Below are positions 6,960 through 13,446 of a stretch of DNA of 13,446 nt, in pieces (the first letter of the stretch is position 1; each line of letters opens with the position of its first letter). Under the pieces are notes generated by a model that was not told the origin of the DNA, ran no database searches, and saw nothing but the letters and a program-made list of their open reading frames with translations. The stretch is from Planctomycetota bacterium. Its GTDB lineage: Bacteria; Planctomycetota; SZUA-567; H5-PLA8; CALKMO01. A program made the translations under genes and the position numbers. Location: the NCBI GenBank assembly GCA_026417845.1, contig JAOACM010000065.1, forward strand, positions 1-13,446. The letters are read 5' to 3'.

Positions 6960-8356
6960 CGTCCGCTCCCGGCCGCCGACGCGCTCCTGCCGGCCGGCCC
7001 TCCAGTCACCGCCACAGCGGTCGGCATCGGCGCGAACGACGCCTCTCCGGAGACAGGCTGGCTTCCCCGACCGCCATCAGGCAACGGGACGGCCCGCCTT
7101 TTCTCGTACCACGCCGAGTACAGGAACATGAGCAGTACAGACACCGGCTCGCCGCTCAGAAAGGAGGCGTTATGAAAGAGCGCGAACAGGAAGTTCGATA
7201 CCATCGCGGCGCAGCATGTCTTTTCCCACGCTGCGGATGCGCTCGAATCCCGGCACCTCACCGTCTCGAAGCACATTACCGCGAGCCGGACGAGAATGGC
7301 TATTTCGAAGACGAGGACGGGCCATCCGTAACAGACGGCGGCGGTCAGGAACCCGTTGTGGGGCGAATGCGGCGGAAGTCCGCGGGAAAACGCCTCCTCC
7401 ATGAAATCCCTGCCCGCGTACATCATTCCCAGCGGGTGCCGGACTATCATCTCCAGGGCCAGGATCTGTATCGCCAATCTGTCGTGGTAATCCTCGATGG
7501 TCGCAAACCGCGACACGAGATCGGCGCCTTCCCGTCTCGGGGCGAGCGGCTCGTACAGGCAGTACGACGCCACCAGCAGGGGACTCAGCGCCAGCAGCGC
7601 CGCCGCGGCCCTCGCCTTATTCCTTGCCATCGCCAAGAGGAAAAGCAGTCCGACTCCGCCGGCCACCACAGTCCCCCTCTCCCCGCACAGGAGGATGGCG
7701 ATCGCCGCACCCCCGAAAGCGGCCAGGCTCCGGAACGGTTTCTCTATACCGAGGAATACCGGGCCTGCTATCAGGGGTATCGCAGCAGCATACTGATAAC
7801 CGAGCCAGAATATGAACCTGGACAGCCCCCCCTGCCTGGAAAATTCCGTTTCGAATTCCTCCTCACCTCCGCCGAGGAAGCGCTGGCTTCCGTACAGCTT
7901 CCACCGCATCGAGGCTACGTCGGGAGAGAGCGTAGATGCGATCATCAGCGCGCAGGATAGCAGGATGAAAATCCGGAGTGCACGGACGCGCCAGGCAAGT
8001 GACGCATCGTCCGGGGCGGAACGAACGAAGTAAAGGGCCGCCGGCAGGAGAATGAGCAGCGGGACGGTGCCCAGCGCACCCATCGCCGCAAGATAGATAT
8101 AACACGCGGATAGGAGGGCCGTTATGAACCGCTGGGACGAAGGGGCGCCCGGCAAGTACCACCACGCCGCTACCGCCATGGGGAACGCGACCAGCCACAC
8201 CAGCTTCAGCGAATATACGTAGATTCCAAGGTAGGACGCATACAGGAAGAGGAACAGGAACAAATAGGACCTGATAAGCAGGCTTTCGGAACTCCCAAGC
8301 CGCTCCGTCAGGGGCCGTCCGGTTCTAGCCTTTTCAATAGCAGCGGGAGGCCACAT
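6956..8356 (-). CDS. O-antigen polymerase/ligase superfamily protein (Wzy/WaaL-like)
   Basis: A 466-residue polytopic inner-membrane protein. I count about ten to twelve hydrophobic segments (roughly 30-48, 52-68, 77-93, 95-112, 128-143, 183-203, 207-223, 229-243, 247-266, 337-362, 382-396, 400-416) with one long hydrophilic loop at 267-336. That loop holds HPLG (307-310) and ends in the signature HSPHNGFLTA (330-339); H330/H333/N334 match the H-x-x-H-N pattern of the Wzy_C/WaaL superfamily. R227 in CGERGTVV matches the conserved Arg-Gly after the mid-protein helix. Position among repeat-unit genes with a flippase favours a Wzy polymerase over an O-antigen ligase, but motifs alone do not decide. 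The ATG has GAGAGGA about five bases upstream. The final 40 residues are a non-conserved Gly/Ala/Ser/Pro-rich cytoplasmic tail. The gene follows the palindromic element at 8431-8558. Confidence 0.85.
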   Translation of the reverse strand: MWPPAAIEKARTGRPLTERLGSSESLLIRSYLFLFLFLYASYLGIYVYSLKLVWLVAFPMAVAAWWYLPGAPSSQRFITALLSACYIYLAAMGALGTVPLLILLPAALYFVRSAPDDASLAWRVRALRIFILLSCALMIASTLSPDVASMRWKLYGSQRFLGGGEEEFETEFSRQGGLSRFIFWLGYQYAAAIPLIAGPVFLGIEKPFRSLAAFGGAAIAILLCGERGTVVAGGVGLLFLLAMARNKARAAAALLALSPLLVASYCLYEPLAPRREGADLVSRFATIEDYHDRLAIQILALEMIVRHPLGMMYAGRDFMEEAFSRGLPPHSPHNGFLTAAVCYGWPVLVFEIAILVRLAVMCFETVRCRDSSASAAWEKTCCAAMVSNFLFALFHNASFLSGEPVSVLLMFLYSAWYEKRRAVPLPDGGRGSQPVSGEASFAPMPTAVAVTGGPAGRSASAAGSGR

Positions 8357-8430
8357 GGCTGTCCTCTCGGACGTTCGTCACCCGTCTTGCCTAGTCCGAT
8401 TCCGACCGTGCGCCTTCGCAATTATGGTAT

Positions 8431-8558
8431 CGGCTTTGTCGCGCAATTAAAGTCACAACTCACTGTAAAACAATAAGTTGCGCGCAAATGCCATGCCAGA
8501 GCGTTGCGTTGCAACCGATTGTTTGCCAAGGAGTTGAGTCTTTTTTGCAACAAAGCCG
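8431..8558. mobile_element. Palindromic MITE-like element or IS remnant
   Basis: The two ends are inverted copies: CGGCTTTGT at 8431-8439 on the plus strand faces CGGCTTTGT read on the minus strand from 8558. Matching continues inward with small gaps through shared blocks CAACTC, AAACAAT and TTGC, so each arm is about 50 bp and the centre is under 30 bp. The arm ends resemble the terminal repeats of IS903 and relatives in the IS5 family (GGCTTTGTTG...). No transposase is encoded. I found no target-site duplication: the left flank reads GGTAT and the right flank GCCCTAGG. The element is visibly richer in A and T than its surroundings, which supports a foreign origin. It could instead be two decayed IS ends left after an internal deletion, or a native hairpin-forming leader. 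It lies 74 bp upstream of the polymerase start. Confidence 0.6.
8446..8473 (-). promoter_or_regulatory. Candidate promoter inside the palindromic element
   Basis: Read on the minus strand, TTGTTT (8468-8473) and TTTAAT (8446-8451) are separated by 16 bases. The -10 hexamer matches TATAAT at five of six positions and the -35 matches TTGACA at three of six. It would give a leader of about 80 nt before the polymerase ATG at 8356. A second, weaker -10 (CATAAT, 8421-8426) lies just outside the element with a poorly placed -35. The call rests on consensus and position only. AT-rich DNA in a GC-rich genome will produce such matches by chance. Confidence 0.28.
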
Positions 8559-8895
8559 GCCCTAGGGCGCATGGCCGTAGCTGCAAAGTTGAATACCAGA
8601 TTACAGAGGCGCTTCGAGTGGAGTGCTGATCTGCCATCGCCTCCCGTCCATACCTCCGCGAATTGCCCCCGGCGACTCTCAAATCGCTCCGGTTGGCGTT
8701 CGCAGTTACGGCCATGCATCCTCGACCCTATTCGCGTGGCCCCAAGGCTTCCGCAGTACCCCGCCCAGCCCATTTGCAGACTTTCGGGCAGACTCCTGTC
8801 CCGGCGCTCCTCTTCCATGCTCTCTTCCCCGGACGGCAAGAGTGCGGGCGCCGGAGCGGATACGCGCAATCACCCAAATCGCTCCCCGCCAGCTG
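8559..8895. other. Non-coding spacer, no gene recognised
   Basis: These 337 bp lie between the end of the methyltransferase gene (8896) and the palindromic element. Short open frames cross the stretch on both strands, but none resembles a known protein, none has a good ribosome site, and all drift into the palindrome or into the antisense of the methyltransferase. A 10-bp palindrome, GCCCTAGGGC, sits at 8559-8568 directly against the element. I see no T-run terminator for the upstream gene and no RNA gene. It may be debris from the insertion or simply an untranslated region. Confidence 0.5.
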
Positions 8896-9864
8896 TCATT
8901 CGCCTTCTTTGCGGGCTATACACAAGCCGACACTCCCATCGAGATCTCCCACTTCCCCGGAGACGAGCCGCGTCTTGGCCAAGATATTTTCGAGACACTT
9001 CCGCCTCATCTGCAGAGATGCCGGATGATCCAGCCCCTTGCCTTCAGATTTTATGTAGTCGAAAACGAGAAGCCCTCCTCTCTTCAGCTTCTTCAGGAGG
9101 TACTCCGATACGAATATGGGATCGTCAAGATGTTCCAGAACTGAGGTAAGTATGATGATGTCGAAATTTCCCGCACCACGGAGCGGATCGGCGAAATCCC
9201 CAGCCCCTATAGCTACGAATTCCACCTCCGCGTCGTTCCTGTAAAGATACCTCGCGTAGTGAAACGGGAAACCGGGAATATCCGCCAGAACCCACCTGCA
9301 ATCCAGATGGGAGAAGAATTCGCGATAGCAGTAATAGTATGGAGCCAGAGAACACCCGTATTCCAGTACCCGGGCCGATCCCGGCATGCGCCTCCAAAGG
9401 TCCATGCACCTTATCGGCCGCAATGCCATATCCATGACGCTCCTGAACGTAGCGAATATCTGGACGGGGTCCTGCCAGTTTTCCAGATGTCTGGAGGGCG
9501 ATCCCCACTCCAGGCGGCGGACGTACTGCTGGCGCTTCCTGTAGTCGTGCATCAGCATGAAGAACTCGATAGCCGTCGCTATTGGCCGCCCGTCCAGTAC
9601 GTTGGACCAGTAGTCACAGAAGTCGTCCATCCACTTCCTGGCTATCCCGTTCGTTACCAGAAACTCGCGGATTCCCAACCGCATCGAAAGCCCAGCGAGG
9701 CAGAGTTTCGCGAGGTTCCTCCATCGCGGCTTCCTTACGCTCTTCGGATTGCGCGCCAGGCCGGCCAGCCTGCGGTGGCTTTCGGCGATATCTATCCGCA
9801 TGTCGTCGAAATAATTTCCGCCCCCGATATGAACGGCCTTCGCGATGGGATCTCGGTCGCTCAT
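8896..9864 (-). CDS. Class I SAM methyltransferase with helical N-terminal region
   Basis: A 322-residue protein. The C-terminal half is a methyltransferase: SAM loop VLEYGCSLAPYYY (167-179, with Ser-Leu-Ala where Gly-x-Gly is usual), acidic residue in WVLADIPG (191-198), then IIILTSVLEHLDDP (236-249) and LLKKLKRGGLLVFDY (256-270). The first 160 residues are not a recognised domain. They are rich in Arg, aromatic and helix-forming residues, and contain RLEWGSPSRHLENWQDP (117-133) and FATFRSVMDMALRP (137-150), possibly a lid for substrate binding. It lacks the H-x3-D-[FY]-x-R-F-T motif seen in the other two methyltransferases of the cluster, so it is a separate lineage. The start has a strong site, GGAGGGGG, two bases from the ATG with the GGAGG core at a spacing of five. 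Role in methylating the glycan is inferred from context. Confidence 0.8.
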   Translation of the reverse strand: MSDRDPIAKAVHIGGGNYFDDMRIDIAESHRRLAGLARNPKSVRKPRWRNLAKLCLAGLSMRLGIREFLVTNGIARKWMDDFCDYWSNVLDGRPIATAIEFFMLMHDYRKRQQYVRRLEWGSPSRHLENWQDPVQIFATFRSVMDMALRPIRCMDLWRRMPGSARVLEYGCSLAPYYYCYREFFSHLDCRWVLADIPGFPFHYARYLYRNDAEVEFVAIGAGDFADPLRGAGNFDIIILTSVLEHLDDPIFVSEYLLKKLKRGGLLVFDYIKSEGKGLDHPASLQMRRKCLENILAKTRLVSGEVGDLDGSVGLCIARKEGE

Positions 9865-10030
9865 ATCCCCCTCCAGCGCCTCCTTCGGTTACCTCTCGCT
9901 CCACGCGGTCGCTCGCCGGCAGCCCTCGAGCTGGCCGGGACCGTTTGGCCGGAACCTTTCCGTCCGTTCCGTGTGGCGGAAACGCGCGCGGCTCCAGATT
10001 CTCCCGGACGACTCCGCGGCGAAGCAGGGA

Positions 10031-12205
10031 TCATATTGCCGTCAACTTTTCATATATCGCTCTGTACCTTTCGACCGCCGTCCGGAACGAGAACTTCGTC
10101 TCGATGGTCCTCCTGGCTGCCGCGCCCATCTTCCCGCGAAGGTCCGGGTCCAGAACGAGCTTTTCCAGGGCCCCCGCCAGTGCCTCCGCGTCACCCGGCG
10201 GCACCAGGAACCCGTTGACGCCGTCCTCGACCAGCTCCTCCACGTCGCCGACCCTGGTCGAGACGACGGGCTTCCCGCAGGCCATAGGCTCAATGAGCGA
10301 ATTCGGTATCCCTTCGTTCATGCTGGAACAGGCGCCTATGTCGAAGCCCTTCGTGACCGGGATGGGATCGTCCACCGGGCCGATAAATTTTACCGCGTCC
10401 CCGAACCCCGCCGCCAGCCTGCGCAGCTCCTTCTCCATCGGACGCGCCCCGGGAAGCCGGGAGTCCTCGCCGGCCAGAAGCAGCCGCACCGGCAGCCCCT
10501 TGCGAGCCAGCCGCCCCACGGCCTCGATCAGAAAGTCCAGCCTCTTCCCGCGGCCAAACCGCGAACATACCCCCACTACCACCGTTCCAGGGGGCTCATC
10601 CCGGATCGTCGGGGCTGCATCGGCGCGTTCGATGTCGAGCGAATTGTAAATGACCTCGTACGGAATGTCAGGCCAGAAGCGCCTCATAAAAGGCACGGTC
10701 CCCGCCGTAGAGGCGATCACGAGATCGAGACGGTCTTTCGGCATGCTGCAGCATGACAGAATCCCGTCGGTCCGCTCTATTACCTTGGGAACCCCGGCCG
10801 CGAACGCCGCGTGGACGGACCACGGCACTGAGTTCAATTGCACGAGTGGGATCCGTTCGTCCCGCAGCAGACGCCTCAGCTGGAAGAACCCCGGAGCACA
10901 GGCGAACCTCCCGACCTTTTCGCACAGCATGTGATGTTCCGGAATGGTCAGGGCCACGAAATGGAACTCGAATCCGGGAAGCGCCTCCGCCAGGCGGAAC
11001 ATCCACGAGGCGATGCCGCCGACCTTCCAATCCCACAGAGTCAGTGCGATCTTCGGCCTGTCGCCCCCCGCGCGCCCGATCCGCGGCGTCGCCGCCCGCA
11101 GGACCGCCCCGATTGGACGCAGGACGCGGCTTCGCCTGTCGCTCCCGGGCGCTGAAGGAGGGAGCCCGAGGGCAGCAAGGTAGCGGGATGTCAGCACCGC
11201 CATGTCGTTGTTGTTTTCCGCCTGCCTCCTCGCCAGACAACGGTATTCCCCCAGATTGGCCAGCACGCGTTTTACGCCCTCGGCCATACCCTCGCGCAGT
11301 GCCTCGCCATACATCCCCTCGGGGTCGGGGACTGCCACGCCGGCCGGACCGACCAGTTCCGCCGTCCCGCCTTCCTCAGGGCAGACCACCGGAACCCCGC
11401 AGGCCAGCGCTTCCACTACGACGTTCGGACATGCGTCGCCGGCGACGGTATGGACAAGGCAGTCCATCATTCTGTAGTAGCGGGGCAGCGAGTCCGGAGC
11501 GACCGGCCCCGCCCATCTTACGAGATCCCTCCACGCCGGATCTGACACCGCTTTTTCGTAGACCCGCCTGCAATGCCCGTCCATCCTGCCGAGGATCAGG
11601 ATGCGCGGGCGGACGGGCAGGCGCGAGGCCACATCGAACAGGACCTCCAGCCGAGGCCGCCCTCTCAGGACGCCGGACGTGCCTATCACAGGCCTGCCGC
11701 CGGCGACCGGGGGCGTCTCCGGAGCCGGGCTGAACTCTTCCAGGTCCACAGCGTTGGGGATTATCTCCCAACTGCCCTCGGGCCTGACATGGAGCGTATC
11801 CAGATTGCGCTTCGACCAGCGGCTCTGATAAATCACGAAATCGGCCTTCCGCAGACACTCGCGTATCTCCCCGTTGATGCGATCATATTCCGGCCTGTAC
11901 TCCCTGTCGCCAAACGCCTTCCCGACCCTTTCGTAGTGCCCGCGCAGAAACATCCCGGCGACGCGGTAAACCACCCGGCGGCGACCGTCGAAAATCGCTT
12001 CGAGGCCGCGGCAGGTAATGTTCAGAAGACAGGGCTGACGCGCCGGCGTGAGCGCGAAGGGCCGTACCGAGTAGCCGCGCCTGCGGGCCGCCTCGACGAA
12101 CCTGGCCATCATGACGGCCGGACCGCCGCGGCTCTTCCACCACTCCGGCGACCACGGTCGCGTCGGCCACGGCGCCACCGAGAAACAGGCCGATAACCCT
12201 TTCAT
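10031..12205 (-). CDS. Two-domain (GT4-GT4) glycosyltransferase
   Basis: A 724-residue protein, about twice the usual GT4 length, made of two full transferase modules. Module 1 (about 1-345) has the acceptor loop SRGGPAVMMARFVEAARRRG (25-44), IIPNAVDLEEF (148-158), ILILGRMDG (202-210) and DACPNVVVEALACGVPVVCP (257-276), where D257 takes the first Glu position of E-x7-E. A charged, Pro/Arg-rich linker spans about 346-382. Module 2 (about 383-724) has WDWKVGGIASWMFRLAEALP (391-410), VIYNSLDI (518-525), VVGVCSRFGRGKRLDFLIEA (543-562) and NEGIPNSLIEPMACGKPVVS (630-649) with E631 and E639 intact. Both modules look cytoplasmic. It probably adds two successive sugars or the same sugar twice, as in other tandem transferases. 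The ATG at 12205 is in-frame downstream of a stop at 12236-12238, so little extension is possible. GGAAGG lies 11 bases upstream. It is separated from neighbours by 146 bp and 166 bp, with no recognised elements. Confidence 0.88.
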   Translation of the reverse strand: MKGLSACFSVAPWPTRPWSPEWWKSRGGPAVMMARFVEAARRRGYSVRPFALTPARQPCLLNITCRGLEAIFDGRRRVVYRVAGMFLRGHYERVGKAFGDREYRPEYDRINGEIRECLRKADFVIYQSRWSKRNLDTLHVRPEGSWEIIPNAVDLEEFSPAPETPPVAGGRPVIGTSGVLRGRPRLEVLFDVASRLPVRPRILILGRMDGHCRRVYEKAVSDPAWRDLVRWAGPVAPDSLPRYYRMMDCLVHTVAGDACPNVVVEALACGVPVVCPEEGGTAELVGPAGVAVPDPEGMYGEALREGMAEGVKRVLANLGEYRCLARRQAENNNDMAVLTSRYLAALGLPPSAPGSDRRSRVLRPIGAVLRAATPRIGRAGGDRPKIALTLWDWKVGGIASWMFRLAEALPGFEFHFVALTIPEHHMLCEKVGRFACAPGFFQLRRLLRDERIPLVQLNSVPWSVHAAFAAGVPKVIERTDGILSCCSMPKDRLDLVIASTAGTVPFMRRFWPDIPYEVIYNSLDIERADAAPTIRDEPPGTVVVGVCSRFGRGKRLDFLIEAVGRLARKGLPVRLLLAGEDSRLPGARPMEKELRRLAAGFGDAVKFIGPVDDPIPVTKGFDIGACSSMNEGIPNSLIEPMACGKPVVSTRVGDVEELVEDGVNGFLVPPGDAEALAGALEKLVLDPDLRGKMGAAARRTIETKFSFRTAVERYRAIYEKLTAI

Positions 12206-12351
12206 TGCATCACACGCCTTCCGGCATCCCGCCGCTCAGACTTCTCCAGCTCGTCCCCACGCCCCGCGATTCCGCCCGTGCGCCGCGCCGTTTCGGAGAG
12301 CCGTGGCTCCTGATTGCCCCCCCCTTAGCCGGGATGCGACGGCGGACAGCA

Positions 12352-13119
12352 TCATTTGACCGCCTTGCAGAAATATCCGGTCGTCCATTCTTTCCAATCC
12401 CCGGCTCCGGCGAGCTTCGATCCGACGGCATTCTGGATGCCGGCCGCGACGAAACACAGTTTCGCCATCAGATGCGCGAAACGCCTGTTGGACAGCCGCC
12501 GCCGGGCCAGATCGAACTGCAGCGCAACCGCCTCCAGGAAGCCTCCCATCGGCTCGATCTCAACGCGGCTGAAACGTCCCAGGAGCGATCTTATTCCCGA
12601 TTCGGTAAACCGGTGATAGTCGTCGGGGTCGGCGTGAATCGGGAACATGAACGGGACGGAGATCAGCGCCAGGCCGCCGGGCCGCAGCAGGCGGTGGATT
12701 TCGCTCGCGGCGGCTTCGACGTCCTTTACGTGCTCCAGCGTCTCCGTGCAGATCGCCACGTCGTACCCGCCGTCGCCGACGGGAACGCGCGCGATGTCCG
12801 CCAGGAAATCAGGTTCCGTCGCTGGATCGGTATTGACATAGTGCCAGCACAGGACGCCATCGGAAGGGGGACGGAAACCACCTCGCTTGCCAACCTTCTT
12901 CCCTCCGAGGTCTATGACCCGGCCGCGCATCAGACGCGCATGCGCGGCCAGGGCGCTATCGAGCAACCGCCGTCTGATCGTCCGTCCGTCCGCGAACATG
13001 ACTACGCCTCCCGGATCGCTCCGCCCCATTCGCAGGCCCTTCGCCTCCGCCTCGATGCCGCGCCGGCAGCGGCGCAGCCGGGGGTAGAAGGAGGCCAGCG
13101 CCAGGAGCGGCTGGATCAT
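12352..13119 (-). CDS. SAM-dependent methyltransferase (Methyltransf_11-like)
   Basis: A 255-residue class I methyltransferase. The SAM loop is RVIDLGGKKVGK (67-78, a Leu-Gly-Gly form of motif I), followed by VNTDPATEPDFLADIARVPV (95-114), the motif IV region GGYDVAICTETLEHVKDVEA (117-136), LLRPGGLALISVPF (144-157) and HADPDDYHRFTESGIRSLL (162-180). The last motif resembles HGAPADFWRFTPYG in the methyltransferase at 4898-5839, so the two are probably paralogues of one glycan-methyltransferase subfamily; this one lacks the zinc ribbon. The frame is open to 13437, but I choose the ATG at 13119: it shares an ATGA with the stop of the upstream flippase-like gene, and the extra N-terminus is low-complexity sequence from that gene's antisense-like second frame. 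GGGAGG abuts the ATG, an unusually short spacing that fits coupling by re-initiation. An in-frame ATG at 13029 has a better spaced AAGGG and cannot be excluded. Confidence 0.82.
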   Translation of the reverse strand: MIQPLLALASFYPRLRRCRRGIEAEAKGLRMGRSDPGGVVMFADGRTIRRRLLDSALAAHARLMRGRVIDLGGKKVGKRGGFRPPSDGVLCWHYVNTDPATEPDFLADIARVPVGDGGYDVAICTETLEHVKDVEAAASEIHRLLRPGGLALISVPFMFPIHADPDDYHRFTESGIRSLLGRFSRVEIEPMGGFLEAVALQFDLARRRLSNRRFAHLMAKLCFVAAGIQNAVGSKLAGAGDWKEWTTGYFCKAVK

Positions 13120-13446
13120 CCTCCCGTCGCCTCGTTCCCCGGCGGCGTAGCGCCCCATCCTCCGCCGCAACCCCCATCTCCCATTCTGCCAGTGCCGGCC
13201 TGGGCCTCCGATCCATCGGCGGCCTCTATCTTTTCCGGGCGGCCGGGGCCGGCAGCTCCCGCCCCCCTGCCGCCATCCCCCGAAGCCCGCTCCCGCCCGC
13301 GCAGCCTCGCAATGGCGATGGCGGCCATGGCGAAGGTCGCAGCCTCCGACGCTACCCAGCCGCCAGCCACGCCGTACATCCCCGCCGCCGCGCAACCGGC
13401 CGATAAGGAAGCCGCCCTGATGACATACCCGGCCCATACCAGCCGG
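13116..13446 (-). CDS. C-terminal end of probable Wzx-type flippase (partial)
   Basis: The frame runs off the high-coordinate edge of the window and ends in TGA at 13116-13118, leaving 109 codons plus stop. From the edge it reads ...RLVWAGYVIRAASLSAGC, then AAAGMYGVAGGWVASEA and ATFAMAAIAIARLRGRER. These form two hydrophobic helices joined by a short loop, with the small-residue GxxG pattern (YGVAGGWVASEA) seen in the last helices of MOP-superfamily polysaccharide flippases. A tail of about 60 residues rich in Gly, Ala and Glu follows and is unlike any domain I know. It is the first gene of the visible transcription unit and shares ATGA with the methyltransferase after it. Location next to repeat-unit genes fits Wzx, the exporter of lipid-linked repeat units. 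Family assignment rests on only about 45 informative residues. Confidence 0.5.
   Translation of the reverse strand, partial: RLVWAGYVIRAASLSAGCAAAGMYGVAGGWVASEAATFAMAAIAIARLRGRERASGDGGRGAGAAGPGRPEKIEAADGSEAQAGTGRMGDGGCGGGWGATPPGNEATGG

Noticed and set aside
8391..8565. CTAG tetramers on both sides of the palindromic element (8391-8394 and 8562-8565) as a possible target duplication
   Set aside because: They are not directly abutting both ends of the inverted repeat (the left one is 36 bp away), so they do not form a convincing target-site duplication.
8453..8869. 138-codon minus-strand frame in the large gap, and a 97-codon frame at 8422-8715
   Set aside because: No recognisable domain or ribosome site, and their C-terminal parts are translations of the palindromic element. 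They are not similar to any transposase I know.
13120..13437. 106-codon N-terminal extension of the methyltransferase at 12352-13119
   Set aside because: The sequence is Gly/Arg-rich low complexity, and the region is better explained as the end of the flippase gene in another frame with an ATGA junction.
1..13446. CRISPR arrays, tRNA or rRNA genes, defence or toxin systems
   Set aside because: I saw no regularly spaced repeats, no tRNA-like cloverleaf sequence and no protein with nuclease, toxin or defence motifs. All coding content fits polysaccharide synthesis.

Overview
This is a GC-rich window (my impression is low to mid 60s percent G+C; not computed) filled by one surface-polysaccharide (O-antigen, capsule or exopolysaccharide) biosynthesis cluster. 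All ten genes I can support lie on the minus strand, so transcription runs from high to low coordinates. The machinery (a Wzx-like flippase end, a Wzy/WaaL-like membrane protein, GT4-type glycosyltransferases, nucleotide-sugar enzymes) indicates a bacterium, most likely with a Gram-negative envelope. I cannot assign a phylum. ATA (Ile) and AGG (Arg) codons occur even at conserved positions of the GDP-fucose synthase, which argues mildly against a typical very high-GC proteobacterium.

Layout in order of transcription. (1) 13446-13116: C-terminal end of a probable Wzx-type flippase, cut by the window edge. (2) 13119-12352: SAM methyltransferase, joined to the flippase by an ATGA stop/start overlap. 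(3) 12205-10031: a 724-residue protein with two complete GT4 glycosyltransferase modules in tandem. (4) 9864-8896: a second, different methyltransferase. (5) 8895-8357: the only long non-coding stretch (539 bp). It holds a roughly 128-bp imperfect palindrome whose ends resemble IS903/IS5-family terminal repeats, so it is probably a MITE or IS remnant, and it may carry a promoter. (6) 8356-6956: polytopic membrane protein of the O-antigen polymerase/ligase superfamily. (7) 6959-5829: GT4 glycosyltransferase, ATGA-coupled to the polymerase. (8) 5839-4898: methyltransferase with an N-terminal Trm112-like zinc ribbon, overlapping the previous gene by 11 bp. (9) 4858-3809: CgeB-like glycosyltransferase. 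(10) 3732-2686 and 2512-1577: GDP-mannose 4,6-dehydratase and GDP-L-fucose synthase. (11) 1330-74: WbuB/WcaI-like glycosyltransferase.

Together the genes describe a Wzx/Wzy-type pathway. GDP-mannose is converted to GDP-L-fucose. Up to five transferase modules build a repeat unit on a lipid carrier, the flippase exports it, and the polymerase joins units. Three methyltransferases presumably methylate sugars or cap the chain. No initiating sugar-phosphate transferase, chain-length regulator or GDP-mannose supply genes lie inside the window. They would have to be outside it or elsewhere in the genome.

I did not find a clearly new class of system. The observations most worth following are the palindromic element in front of the polymerase, the double-headed glycosyltransferase, and the set of three methyltransferases, two of which look like divergent paralogues.
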